Assembly (NCBI GenBank): GCA_024305405.1
Contig: JAKNDB010000088.1
Location: forward strand, 3,490,001 to 3,554,000
Direction of reading: 5' to 3'
DNA: 64,000 nucleotides
DNA from: Dirofilaria immitis
Lineage: Eukaryota; Nematoda; Chromadorea; Rhabditida; Onchocercidae
The notes under the pieces were generated by a model. That model saw only the letters and a program-made list of their open reading frames with translations, searched no databases and was not told where the DNA came from. Below, piece after piece: positions 27,401-39,189 of this stretch (within the stretch, counting starts at the first letter, position 1; each line of letters starts with the position of its first letter). A program made the translations under genes and the position numbers.

Positions 27401-29514
27401 TTTGTTTTCTTTACCGTATTTTTCAGCTCGATGCTTAATGATATTTATATTTTGCATTTTATAATTAAATTCTACGGCTTAGACTTGATACTTTTATAGA
27501 ATCTTTGAAGTTATATGTATAATGAAAGTGAGGCTCGATATAATAATTTTATAAAGTCGATGAGAGGATCTATGCAGAAAATTGAACTTGTAAAATAAGA
27601 GTAATCTTTTTATTTGTAGAAAATTCCGCATTATTTATTTGTTCTTGACTCTATGTGTATCATTTACACGTTATTTTTAGACAGGACAGGCGCTTGCTCA
27701 GACCAAAAAAACTAATGGCAGTGTTAAAACTCAGTTGATAGCTCATGATAAACCAGTGCATGATATCAAATTTTCACGAATAAATCGTGGGCGGGATAAT
27801 TTCGCTACTGTTGGTATGCGGTTAAAATTAGCTTTTAAATTTTGTTTAAAAATAATTTCATTTTTGATACTTATATTATGTTAAATTTCATTTCACATCC
27901 TTCTATATTGTACTAGTTTCGATTCTTCTTATATTTCTTATATGCATGGCAATAGAGAGAAAATTTAGCAAGAAACTATTATTACAAAAAATAATGTTTA
28001 AAAGTCGGAAATCAAATATTTGCTAAATTAAATATTTGTAAACGAAAACTTCCTGAGTAAATATTAATAATTTCAAGAAAATATTATATTAAAAAAAAAG
28101 GAAATGGTAGGTGCGGATGGAAGTGCTCGATTATTTGATTTACGAAATTTACAACACTCTACAATAGTTTATGAGGATCCTTTACGATCACCGTTGATGA
28201 GGCTAGCATGGAACAAACAAGAAAGTCATTACTTAGCTACTTTTGCACAGGATTCTGCTGAGGTGAAAGATCAGTTTCTTCTGATTTATTTGCATCGATT
28301 TCTTTTGTTTGAAAACAAATATTGTTTGATATTTTAAAGTTATTTTTATAAAATTTTTAACAAGCTCGAAAAATAAATTTACATGGCAAATTGCAGGCCT
28401 ACTATGCAATTTAAGTCTTAGCATAATTATCAATTACGGAATATCTTCAAATATCATTTCAGACTGATATTTCTTATGCGATATATTTTATAGGTAGTGA
28501 TAGTGGATATAAGAGTACCTTGTAATCCCCTTGCTCGGCTTCATAATCATCGCGCTTGTGTAAATGGTGTTGCTTGGGCTCCACATTCTTCATGTCATAT
28601 ATGCACAGCCGGTAATTTCAACTGAATTTAAATATATAAATTTTTTTCCATTCTTATTATTGCAATTATATAGGAATATTGTTCGCAATTCCTGATTTTT
28701 TTAAGCCTGAAGTTCATTATTCTTATGTTTAATCTTAGGCTCAGATCCCAAATATTAATGCTGGATTATTAGGACGAATTTGTCTTTTATTTTTTAATTT
28801 TAATAGTTTCCAAATAAGCTCTGATACTTCTTCATCGTTTTTTTCAATTTAGGGATGATCGTCAAGCCCTAATTTGGGACATTTCGCCAATGCCGAGACC
28901 AGTTGAAGATCCAATATTAGCCTATCAGGCCGAAGGAGAAGTCAGTTCTCTAGCGCTTTAATCCAATAATCCAAACCATCTTTTGTTTGTTGCTCTATAA
29001 CGCTTTAAATTCCTTTTAGCTTTTTTAACAGTAGTAACTGATTTATTATCCGTTAAGATTTTCAGTATTTGCTGACTAATAAATCTTAGTTACTGCTCTT
29101 AGGAAACCGTATGTAGGGACTCAGTTGAAAAACCTCCTTTAAATAGTTTTCTTTTCTTGTGACAAAATTCGCTAAGATACAAGTAAATTTCTTAGAAGAA
29201 TTTTGCAATATTTGTGGTTTCAGATTTTTGGTTTAATACATTTTTGAATCTTATTTAACCATGTTTTTTTAGCTTGAACTGCTCAGGAGATTTCTTATTT
29301 ATTTACAGCATCAGGACTTAATTTGTTGACTGTTGGTAAGGATATATTGCTTAAGTTTACATTCTACAATTATTATTGGGATAATTTGCATCTGTGTTTT
29401 CATTTGTGTCGAAATTGATTGCTTTTTCAGGTGAATCAAGTACATTGGTCAGCTTCTCAAATAGATTGGATTTGCATTTGTTTTGGGAAGTGTTTGGAAA
29501 TTCTGCGAGTTTGA
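24426..29514 (+). CDS. WD-repeat protein, DCAF7/WDR68/AN11 family, paralogue 1
   Basis: Ten exons: 24426-24564, 25350-25590, 26612-26711, 26873-26971, 27224-27337, 27681-27813, 28111-28262, 28494-28611, 28853-28940, 29431-29514 (stop TGA). The product is a seven-bladed beta-propeller of the DCAF7/WDR68/AN11 family, scaffolds for DYRK-type kinases and E3 ligases; C. elegans SWAN proteins belong here. Landmarks are [68 protein letters not shown] and the C-terminal CLEILRV. The N-terminus adds about 90 residues rich in Ser, Thr, Gln and Pro before the conserved IYRFTSSRP start. Three frame breaks lie in homopolymers (25534-25536, 26680-26683, 28852-28854). Every exon boundary after the first matches the neighbouring paralogue, so this arose by tandem duplication. 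Sequence is more diverged than copy 2. The 28111 acceptor has an unusual purine-rich upstream tract. A pseudogene is possible but less likely than assembly error. Confidence 0.85.
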
Positions 29515-30689
29515 AAAATTTTGCTTGGTATTAAAATACAAATTAATTTTTAAGTTAAAATTTTTGTCATTGTTTTTGCTTTCTTATCATAAACTTTCTT
29601 AGACACGATGATATTCTTATCAGTGTTTTGACCACCCAGTGTTCTGTAACATTCCTGTTCGATTTTACTTCTAATATTCTTATTGGGATTTGCATCTTTC
29701 TACTCATTTTGCTTGCTTTTACTGGATTAGTCATTAAAAGGGAACAAATGATATTGTTGAAAAATAATTATTATTTGATTTTCTGGTGATTATTCGTTTA
29801 TTTTAGACCATATTTATATCTTAACAGCATTTTAATTTATAGTTGTTATTTGGATATTTCAAGTGCTGTTTCAGTTTATTATACTATTAATTGTTGAATG
29901 TAATATGAAATTTACATTATTGATATTTTATTCTTTTACTTTACATATAATTTTTAATAATTGATAAAGTTATATTTCAATACTTTATTATTCTGATATA
30001 TGCTATTTAAATAGAAGCATTTCTAAGGAATGATATTGAATGAGGAAGAAAAATGGATAAACCTTTTTCTAATCGAAGACATATGGAGCGAAGTGGATAA
30101 CTACGGGTTTGTGCCCTGGGGCAAACTGAAAATTAACATTGATCATAAAAATGATTTCCTATAAAACAAAATGCATGTGATTATTACTGGTTACAATTTT
30201 GGTTAATTTATTGTTTTTCATCTTATCTTTCATCGTAAAAAGTATCATGCGTACTCCTTCTTCTTAGGTGCGTGTATTGGTTCCTTGCCTTTGTTATAAC
30301 GGTATTCATTCACTGATGTTTCTTAATGCTTAGTACTTCAGGTTTTTAAGTCCAAGCGTTTCCACAAGTTTGAAATGTTTACTATGACATATTGGAAAAT
30401 AAAGTTCTTTAGTTGATTGATTTTCTCTCTTTGTTTGTTCATTGCTTTGATGGTTGTATAAACCATCTGAAAATTAAGTTGTTTAAACTTCTTCAAGCAT
30501 TCATGGATAAACCGAGATTATATTAATACTGTGTTCACTATAAGAAGTTGCTCTAATGTCGCATTTATTTAATCTTTATTAAATTTTCCATCTTATGTAT
30601 CATTTTCGAATCCTTTAAACTTCTTACTGTTCTTTATGTTGCAGAGCAGTAGTAAAATAGAACTGTTATCAATTTGGGTGTGAAATTTA
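29515..30689. other. Spacer between the tandem WD genes
   Basis: About 1.2 kb between the stop of paralogue 1 and the start of paralogue 2. I see no coding exon. It must contain the 3' end of the first gene and the promoter or outron of the second. The distance is longer than a typical nematode operon gap of 100-300 bases, so operon transcription is uncertain. Confidence 0.5.
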
Positions 30690-33600
30690 ATGGCAATTAC
30701 ACGACAGTTATCTCACGTTATGCAACAGTTCATGGGTAATGAGATTGCTCAAATGGGACCCAATCAGCCCAGTAAATAGGATTTTTTATTTCGAACATAA
30801 CATTTATTTATTCGGTGATATTTATATCATATCATTGAAGTGTAATTGAAATTTTGACATTTACATCAATAGCAAATTATATTTGTATGTGTTGATGAAT
30901 AAGTATAAGTGTGTGCAATTGATAGATATTTTTGTATTCCTGAAAAACAATTACTGAAATGTCTATGTGAACAGTAATGTTTTGATCGTTACATTTATCG
31001 GTTATAGGTGGCGTATCGAGTTCGAGTTCTAAGCATAAAGAAGTTTACAAGTATGAAGCACCTCACACACTATACTGCACCGGTTGGTCTCAGCATCCTG
31101 ATCCAACGAAAAATTCCGCTTGGCATTAGCTAGCTTCATTGAAGAATATAACAATAAGGTTTTTTGGCTATTGCTTTATTTCATCGTCAGCAAGAAATAT
31201 AGATATTTGTGCACAGACGGGAAATGCTTTTGAAATATTATATTCGAATTTAAATTAAACATAAATCAAACTGGATAAAAGTATATGAAGCAATCAAAAA
31301 TAGGCTGTTTGATTGCATTGCAAATAGGGTCAACTCCCACTTTTTTCAATCTGAAATAATTTTGTTATGTGTTTTTGTTAACCTTTTGCTGCATTTATTT
31401 GTATCGCGCAGAATTTGAAAAAAATGCTGAAAAGCTAGATTTTTTATTTCATTACTTTTACTATTATGAATCCATTAGAAGACAAAAGATTAGATGGAGA
31501 TTAGAAATACTTTTAGTCAATTAAGGTTTCAATAGTAAAGCTCGATGAAGATGCTGGTGAATTTATTGATTGCGGTAGTTTCGATCATCCATATCCAGCT
31601 ACAAAAGTCATGTGGATTCCAGATCAGGTTTTTAAATATTCTCAGTGAATAACAGATTTTATTTGGTTTCCATTTTAATTTATAAAAAAATTATTGTCAA
31701 TTCAAGTATTAGTAATCACGCATTTGTATTATGCGCTCAATTTCAATAATTTTTGTTAGTGGTAATACAATGCGATTTAATCGAAAAATTATTTTGTATA
31801 CATGTATTTTTTTCACGAATTTTTAGAAAGGTATATATCCAGACCTGATTGCTACAACCGGAGATTATTTACGATTGTGGCGCGTAGGTGGAACTGATGG
31901 TGCGCAGATTGAAGTTTTTCTTAACAACGTTCGTTTAAATGTTTAATATTTCATTTTTCCAACCCTAGTTATTTTTAATTTTTTCTGTCAGCTGAAGTTA
32001 TGAATTTTTTGTCATCACAACTAATACAAGCAGAATTCCAATACAAGTCTTTTTCCAAGTCCATACTAATAATCAATTTCATATTTCGCCTTGAGCAACA
32101 TGGTTTTTTGCTATACATCATTCTATGTTTTGGTTATATGAAAAAACTTACGAACCACATTGAATTCAAATAGATTTTAACACTTTAAGTGTTTTATATC
32201 ACTTAAAGTGCCAGTGAACTTTTCCGACGCGATATTTACAGATTGAAAAAATTTTTCTCAATTCATTTCAGAATCGAAGCAGTGAATACTGCGCACCATT
32301 GACATCATTTGATTGGAATGATATAGATGTTAGCCTAATAGGTACTTCAAGTATCGACACAACATGCACCATTTGGCAAATCGAGGTTAATTCCTATGAA
32401 TTTAAATTTGAAGTTCAATTTTAATTATTACGAAAAAAATCGGTGAGAATAAAATCCAAAGGAAAGGTAGATAAAGTTAAGGATTAATATTTCACTGTCT
32501 TTCAGACCGGTCAAGCGATCAGTGTTGCACGATCAACAGAAGGTACTGTAAAGACGCAACTGATTGCTCATGATAAGGAAGTATTCGATATTGCTTTTAC
32601 AAGGATGGCAAGCGGTCGCGAAATATTTGCTAGTGTCGGCATGTTTTTTCAGTATTTTCGTATTGTTATTATTTTCTTTGCTAATATTCCGTTCTTTTGA
32701 TAATGAAATAGGAATAGTAAAAGCTTCTGGATTGTTAAGATTATTACTGGAAAAGTTCTCCTTACGTATCATAAATAAATTCCCATCATTACGATGATAT
32801 AAAAATGCATATTTGAACAAGAAGTGGAACTAGACCAATAATATTTTCCAACACACTAATCAAGTTTTCAGGAGCTGATGGAAGCCTAAGAATGTTTGAT
32901 TTACGCCATCTCGAGCATTCAACAATTATGTTCGAAGAACCATCGCATGCTCCATTACTACGCTTAGAATGTAATAAGCAAGATTGCAATTATATCGCTA
33001 CATTTGTTCAAAATTCTGCAGAGGTTTGTTTTATTAATTTTCCGTAGTTATTTTTTTATGACAATTATATTAAAATTCTTAATAACTACTTCCTCACTCT
33101 ATCAGTAATTACAATTTGTTTAATTCCTTCTACCTCTAATGGATTTTATACATATATTAGTATATTCAGTATTTCGAAACATCAAAACAAAGGAGAGGAT
33201 AAATAACTTTAATACGGAGAAATATATTCTATTTTGATTGAATGAATACATGTTTCAAATGCTTAAATTAGTTTTTATTAAGGTGATAATTCTCGACGTA
33301 CGTATACCTTGCACACCTGTCGCAAAATTAGACAATCATCGTGGACGCGTAAATGGTATGGCTTGGGCACCGCATTCTTCATGTCATATTTGTACAGCAG
33401 GTTACTATGTTTTTAGTTAAATAGAAATTTCGAATTCGAAATACTCTAATTGAACATTTTTTTATTTATAGTTAGTTTGTAGATTTTTATTTATTTTTTC
33501 TTTTTGTTGATTTCGATTCAGGTGGTGATAGTCAGGCATTAATTTGGGATATTCATACGATGCCTCGACCTGTCGATGATCCCATTTTGGCTTATCAAGC

Positions 33601-33891
33601 TGGTGGTGAGGTAAAGTATTTCGTTTCTTAAATGGCGACGTAGTTGCATGCTTCAGAATGATGAGAAAATTATGTTAATTCTTATTTAACAAAAATAATT
33701 AGAAAATGAGGCTCCACGCATTGCTTAACATTGTTCAGTTTAGAGCTTTGGATATGATATGTATCAAGATATTTTATTCTGGATATTTCAAAAATCAAAT
33801 TTTTCAGATTAATCAGGTGCATTGGGCAGCCGCCTTTCCTGACTGGATATCAATTTGTTATAAAAACATGCTAGAAATATTACGAGTATAA
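30690..33891 (+). CDS. swan-1: WD-repeat protein, DCAF7/WDR68/AN11 family, paralogue 2
   Basis: Ten exons: 30690-30771, 31008-31158, 31526-31627, 31827-31928, 32272-32385, 32506-32638, 32872-33023, 33283-33400, 33522-33610, 33808-33891 (stop TAA). They total 1,127 bases, one short of 376 codons; the missing base maps to the A5 run at 31109-31113, where the frame otherwise hits a stop before [13 protein letters not shown]. The protein is close to the usual family length. The conserved core begins [18 protein letters not shown] and keeps [68 protein letters not shown] and CLEILRV-like MLEILRV. It is the better-conserved copy and the probable functional orthologue of C. elegans swan-1, a WD scaffold that restrains Rac signalling there. 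The intron after 32638 starts GC, where paralogue 1 has GT. The short Met/Gln-rich first exon is unique to this copy. Confidence 0.9.
32181..32210. repeat. Short inverted repeat in intron
   Basis: CACTTTAAGTG and CACTTAAAGTG, each nearly self-complementary, are separated by eight bases within the intron between exons 4 and 5 of WD paralogue 2. It could form a small hairpin. No function is inferred. Confidence 0.6.
32639..32640 (+). other. Candidate GC splice donor in WD paralogue 2
   Basis: Exon 6 ends TAGTGTCG and the intron begins GCATGT, with an ordinary TTTTCAG acceptor before 32872. The paralogue has GTATGC at the same position and the join SV-GADGS is conserved. The assignment of this exon end is therefore secure. 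Confidence 0.8.
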
Positions 33892-34495
33892 ATGATGCTT
33901 GGTTGTGTCATAGTCTAATTATTTCTGTAATTTTTCAGTTGATAAATACCCTTCTAAGATCTAAAATCGGCATTTATCTAATCCGCACTCATAGGGAAAA
34001 GAACCGAAAGGACGTTTCAAATGCAGCCCTAAATTAAGTGTGCTTATACGTAGTTCACTTCTTTTTCTTTCTAATTTGCTTTCTCAATTGATTATCCATT
34101 TCGGATGTGGGTGTTCTAAGAGAATCTTGTGGTTTTTATTATAAATTTCTCTTAACTTCTTGGCTCTGAGGAATCTTCAAGATTTCAATATTAATCATAA
34201 ACTTTTAATTCAAAATAAAAGTTCGATAAGCAATTTATATTGGAATATGGGTTTCGAATTCCTGTGATCGAAGAATTTGTTTTATAAGGCAATATTATTT
34301 GCCTGAGTTATTTAAATTATTTGTAGCTATGAATTATACTTTATGTAAATATTTTTCTTCGTCGCATCTCACTCTGAAATAAATATTATTAAAATATTTG
34401 TTAGGCTTAAAACGCAAAAAGCTAAAAATAATCCAGAAATATTGAAATTCATTCCTTTCATTTTCTTTAAATTCGTGCAAATTTTGTTTCATGTT

Positions 34496-35949
34496 TCAGT
34501 ATCTCGAGATACGATCCCAGCACATCAGTGAGTTCTTGAGAAGTGGGCCAAATCATTATTTTTGAAAATTGATTTTTTTTTATAAATAGATTTACACGAT
34601 AAAATGTTGACCTGTAATAGTCTGAATTTAAATTGCTTTGTTTCAGGTGGGCAAAATACATAATCAAATGCAAGTCGGTCTTTTTCAACTAATTGTTTGA
34701 CAAATTTATCCATCTTCTGTAAAAATAAGAGTTGTTGTATAATCTTAGGTAAGCAATCAAGACGAGGAGTGATATTTTTATAAACATTTCGTTGCTTTCA
34801 AGATATTTTAATTTGTCGAACAATATGTTCTTGGCTGGTAATTCTCCATAGGATCATTAATTGATTAATTTCTCCAGTGACTTTGAACTTTTTCCCAAAC
34901 CAATATTATAATGGTAATGTCACCTTAACAGTAACTGCAATATCGCATTTTTGTTTTGGTGGTAATATACCGCATGGTGGTGTTACTAATACACGTGGTA
35001 TCGCATTGCTTTTAATGACATATGCAATATGTTTTGTTGACGTATTACGAATGCGTATGAAATATGTTAGATTTTCGAAATCATATGGAGCATTAAAAAC
35101 CTGAAAGTGATAGATTTGTAGCATCTAAGATGGACTAATATTTTTCTAATTCATGGGGTCTGAAATTCTTTGAAAAATATACAACATTCCTCAGGTGTTT
35201 CGCTATAATAATTGGTTTTTCAAGCTGGAAGTCATACTTTAATGATAAAAAATCGGTTATTCAAAACAAGGAAAATTGATTATTTTTGATTTAAACGGAC
35301 CAAATATTTTGTTGGCTCAAATGTCAAGTCATGCGGGCTATAATTTATACTTAAGCTTTCTGCACTTAGAAAATCTTGCTCTTTGATTGCGAATTCGGAA
35401 TTAAATAACATTGGATTTATACTTCCCGTAACTAAAAAAATCTTCCAGCTGAATTTCAGTTTCTTATTGAGCTTTATTCTTATTTTTTTGAATTATAGTT
35501 ATTATAGAAAACATGTAATATTTAGTGTAAATATAATATATGATATTTTAATTTTAATATAATTATTTCTTCAATGGATATCGAATTTAAATTTAAAAAA
35601 GGAACACGTAATTGTAATAAATACCATTATCATAGAGAGAATGATCGCTCTGTAACTTACTCATTGCTGCATCGATTAATTCCGCCATCTGAAAAACATC
35701 TGCATTGTAGAATGATATCCGTAGTGTACCATATGTGGTTATTTGAAGTGTATTGTATGTTACGAAATATTGTGAAGGGAAATTGCTTGAATTAGTTAAC
35801 CATTAGCTGATTTATCATCAAGAAGTTAATATCTTTTGAATTATCATTGTCTTTCTATCTTAAATTCCATACAGGTTTAAAAAATTTTGCAGAATTACTT
35901 TGGGTGTTTCAGATAGCAATGATTGTTTGCTCTTGCTCTTCCGATCCAT
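34496..35949 (-). CDS. Major sperm protein (MSP) domain protein with N-terminal extension
   Basis: Six exons: 35949-35899 (coding part), 35688-35661, 35431-35301, 35100-34924, 34716-34612, 34534-34496. They total 531 bases, 177 codons with the stop, and stay in frame without correction. The MSP immunoglobulin-like fold covers about residues 60-176: LTFEPTKYL, then VFNAPYDFENLTYFIRIRNT, IKSNAIPRVLVTPPCGILPP and later EKDRLAFDYVFCPPETKQF. MSP domains polymerise in nematode sperm motility or act as VAP-like adaptors. The roughly 60-residue N-terminal extension and divergent sequence argue against a core MSP cytoskeletal gene and for an MSP-domain adaptor; this is inference. A strong 3' splice site, TTGCAG ending at 35989, lies 39 bases upstream of the chosen ATG and fits spliced-leader trans-splicing. 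The last exon (13 codons, acceptor CTCAAG) is the least certain. The gene is tail-to-tail with WD paralogue 2. Confidence 0.8.
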
Positions 35950-35990
35950 TTTTGATAATTCCTCTTCGGTAAATGGAGTTGTGATTGGCT
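35950..35990 (-). promoter_or_regulatory. Candidate trans-splice acceptor and short 5' UTR of the MSP-domain gene
   Basis: On the minus strand CACCTTGCAG is followed by 39 bases and then ATG at 35949. No upstream exon is apparent. Filarial genes are often trans-spliced to SL1 at such sites. The 39 bases are also open in frame, so an undetected cis exon upstream remains possible. Confidence 0.35.
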
Positions 35991-36472
35991 GCAAGGTGTG
36001 ACTTTCAAAAATTTGAATATCATTTCAAATTATACCTTTTTTAATTTTCATATTTCTAGTTTTTTCAGGTAGAAATGTTGGAATACATAAAAATTATCAA
36101 AACTATTATTTTTCTAAATATTACGAATAAACAATGAGAATCTTTCCAAAGTAATAACATACTGTGCTAATTGGATATCAAATAAATGAAATCAGACTCA
36201 ATAATACCAATAGAAATGACAAATAAATCTTTTACCAAGCGTTTTTGCTCTAATCTTCGCATATATGCTAGAGTATTTCTTTTACATGTTGCCATGTAAA
36301 CTATGTATATATATGCGGGTAATTTACTATATTACAGGGTTATTTGTAGTAGTACATATGCTTAAACGTAACAAAATTTTAATCTAGGCAATGTTTTGTA
36401 GTTATTTTATAGGTATAGTAATATCCTTTTATCATATAGGCCTTGAATTACATTTATTTTATGATATCTTAG

Positions 36473-36950
36473 GCTGTACAGAACAAGCAGCAGGTAGGAA
36501 CACTCTCTTTTCTAAAAAGAACTACGGATGTAACAGGAAGTATAAAATTGTTAGAAGGAAAAGAGATGGTAATGCCAGGGGATAATGTGAGTATAAAAAT
36601 AAAATTACAAGTACCAATAGCAATGGATAAGGAGTTGCGTTTTGCAATAAGAGAAGGCGATAGAACTGTTGGTTCTAATATTGTTTCCGAAATTTTGGTA
36701 AAGGTGTGGTAACTGAGATAGAGGAAGAGATACATATTAAGATAGAAGCTTTTGATTGTTCAAGGCTAGAGGAGTATATTAGAAAATTTGTGCGTGAATT
36801 TAAGGATAAATTAAAGCATTCTGGTACAAGGTTGTCTGGTCCAGTTGCTTTGCCAAGGAGGAATCTTAAATGCAAATGGTTTCTGCAGCGAAGTTATTGC
36901 AGAGCAAAAGAAGATTATCAAATTCAAAATTGTATATATCTAAGCTCATA
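36473..36950 (+). pseudogene. Wolbachia-like tuf 3' end plus rpsJ fragment
   Basis: From about 36518 the frame reads the EF-Tu domain 3 pattern: [20 protein letters not shown], then [16 protein letters not shown] and [13 protein letters not shown], with a stop at 36710-36712. Upstream, the usual stretch leading to RTTDVTG is deleted or scrambled. Overlapping the end, a second frame (from about 36715) reads EEEIHIKIEAFD, LKHSGTRLSGPVALPRRN and then a degraded REDYQIQN-like segment, which is ribosomal protein S10. The order tuf then rpsJ is bacterial and occurs in Rickettsiales. No nuclear or mitochondrial gene pair has it. In filarial worms the obvious donor is the endosymbiont Wolbachia, so this is best read as a nuclear Wolbachia transfer. 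Only partial, damaged copies are present, so no function is expected. It sits between the MSP-domain and REEP genes, outside any exon. Confidence 0.75.
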
Positions 36951-37447
36951 ACATTTTTTCTTCATTGCTGGTGTCAGTTGATCAAGAACTGCTAACAAAA
37001 ATTTTAACATTCGAAGCTCAATTCTATAGAAATTTAAAAATAAAGTATTAAATTAAAAATAGATTTTGATGTCGAACCTTATCTTTAGTATTATTGCTAT
37101 GAACTAATTGTATGTACCAAAGGATTCGATCGGCGCCGTCGAATGGATGTAAAAAAGAAGTGCAAGTAGAATTATTTTGATGAAATAATAACCACTTCGC
37201 GGTTTGAAATTAGGATCTAATATCGTTAGTAGGCCAAACGCACTCCTGAAAACTCTCTCATTGCTTTAAAAAAGTATGAATGAATCTTATGTGAGGAGAT
37301 TATATCATTATTCAATCAAAAAGTTTATAGTAGCACATTAGTTTATAATCTGTTTCTCTAATATTGGGTTGTCGATAGAATGTCGAAATAATTGAAAAGT
37401 TTTTCTTGATTAATCATGATGATAAGGATTTAGTTTGACTTGAACAA
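36951..37447. other. Intergenic stretch
   Basis: About 500 bases between the bacterial fragment and the end of the first REEP-like gene. I see no exon and no further bacterial motif. Confidence 0.5.
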
Positions 37448-38198
37448 TTAATTAGATTTTAAAATGTTAACATTGAAAAATGACAAAGATGTGAATGAAG
37501 AAAGATAAATAATATGTGATGATAGAAAGTTTAGTAGTGGGAGAGCACATGTATATATACTAAATATTACAATATATTCGGGTTTTTGGAAAGCTTTCAA
37601 AATTTCACTTTGAAATATTTGCTGATCTATAAAAACGATGCATTTAAAAATAAAAATTATACCAATATATAAGAAGGTGTGATGTAGGCGGTTTTTCGGC
37701 TGGAAAAACATAAGTAAGTAGGATTGGTATCATCGTAAGGATGGCATTTGATAACATTTGAGCATCCTCTCCCGCAATTAAATATACGGATGTAACACCA
37801 CCGATAAAAACTGCCAAATTAAATTCGTCTAAACCTGTCTTTCCGTGTAAAAACCGTAAACCCCGACTTGTCATATGCCTCTGTAATTTAATTGAAAATG
37901 CAATATTTTGGTTAAAAATTTCCATTTTTTTAATATATGGGTAGTATTTATCCTATCTGATTATAACATTGTTAGTATTTATCCTATCTGATTATAACAT
38001 TGTTATTTTATCACTGATTAACTTTACGTCTCAGAGAAAAGGTTCTCAATTCATTTGACGGAACATAAACATCAAATATTGTGTAAACAAATAGTGTTTA
38101 TTTATTCAGCACATTTATCGATTACTAATCACAACCTGATCAAAAATAAATGATCGTAAATGATTGAGCAATTCATCCGAGTTATTTGCATCTATCAT
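37448..38198 (-). CDS. REEP/TB2-DP1/HVA22-type ER membrane protein, short paralogue
   Basis: Exons 38198-38136, 37880-37663 and probably 37559-37448, totalling 393 bases (130 residues). The first two exons align with those of the neighbouring minus-strand gene, including an identical 218-base exon 2 length and the same phases. Exon 2 reads RHMTSRGLRFLHGKTG, then a hydrophobic hairpin with VYLIAGEDAQMLSNAILT and TYVFPAEKPPTSH. That matches the REEP/DP1 pattern of a tyrosine-proline turn followed by a charged loop and a tryptophan. These proteins insert hairpins into tubular ER membrane and bend it. The third exon (IYTCALPLLNF onward) is hydrophobic but diverged from its counterpart and its acceptor lacks a good pyrimidine tract, so the C-terminus is uncertain. 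The gene may be a truncated duplicate. Confidence 0.6.
37941..38004. repeat. 31-bp tandem duplication
   Basis: A 31-bp unit containing TATTTATCCTATCTGATTAT is present twice in tandem in intron 1 of the short REEP-like gene. Confidence 0.85.
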
Positions 38199-39189
38199 TC
38201 GTTTAAGCAAAAAGTGACAATGAAATAAAGAAGTTTGCATCTTATTTTTGTCCCTATAGCGATGAAAAAATTACATATGCGTATGTGTTACAACAAAGAA
38301 TAATTTTAGAATTATTAAATTTTTGATTTGCAATTCCAATTTATACATAAACAGCTCTTTAACCAAGTTATCCATCATTTTTTTCTTATTTTCTGATCGT
38401 CGCTACTAGTAGGAATCATTTCTTCTGTGACATCATTGTATTTTCAATTTATATATTGCGAATTTATAATACATTAAAATTCCAGAAAATTTGAATTCAC
38501 TTTTGTATCAGTTGATTGGAAAAAATTTACAAAAATTTTATTTTAAGAGTCAAATCTAAATTAAGGTAATTAAGGAAAAATTAAGGTAATAATTATCTTA
38601 AGGAAGACAGGGAAATATATTATCAGTTGAAATCAAATCATTAAACATGTAATCAATAAGTGATAAAAAGGAATATTTCGATAATTTAGCACTGGTTTAT
38701 GTGCAAACACAGCTATAATATTCCGATTATCGATAGCAGGCCGCCATTTAGAGCTTTCAAATACTTTTATTATTTGAAGAAATTAAAATGATTTATTTAA
38801 CATATAAATATATAACATAAAATATAAAATACAGTTTTATTTTTTTCATCGTAATTTGTTAGGCTGAAATAAAATTAGAAAGTATTGAAAGAGAATTTGA
38901 ATTGAAAAGTTCTAGAAAGTCTTAATCTCAATTCTAATTGATATTTTATTAAAAATTAGTTTTTAATTATATTATCAACATGAAAGGCGCTAAGAAATAT
39001 ATATATATATATACATATATATATAATGATGGTACTATATTACGCAATTCCATTCCAATTAAATCTATTTCATCAACTATACTTGAAATCTCGAAGTTCA
39101 GCGAAACAATACAGTCGAGTTTCAACTTCTATTTTATTGAAATCTCTAGGGTCTCATAGATTTTATGAAATTTTAAAAAATTCATGAAT
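38199..39189. other. Intergenic spacer between the REEP-like genes
   Basis: About 1 kb between the stop of the long REEP-like gene and the start of the short one, both on the minus strand. It holds an AT microsatellite at 38997-39026 and a small repeat of AATTAAGGTAA near 38560-38600. No exon is seen. Confidence 0.5.

Noticed and set aside
24426..29514. WD paralogue 1 as a pseudogene
   Set aside because: All its frame breaks lie at short homopolymers, splice sites are intact, and the same kind of break occurs in unrelated genes across the window.
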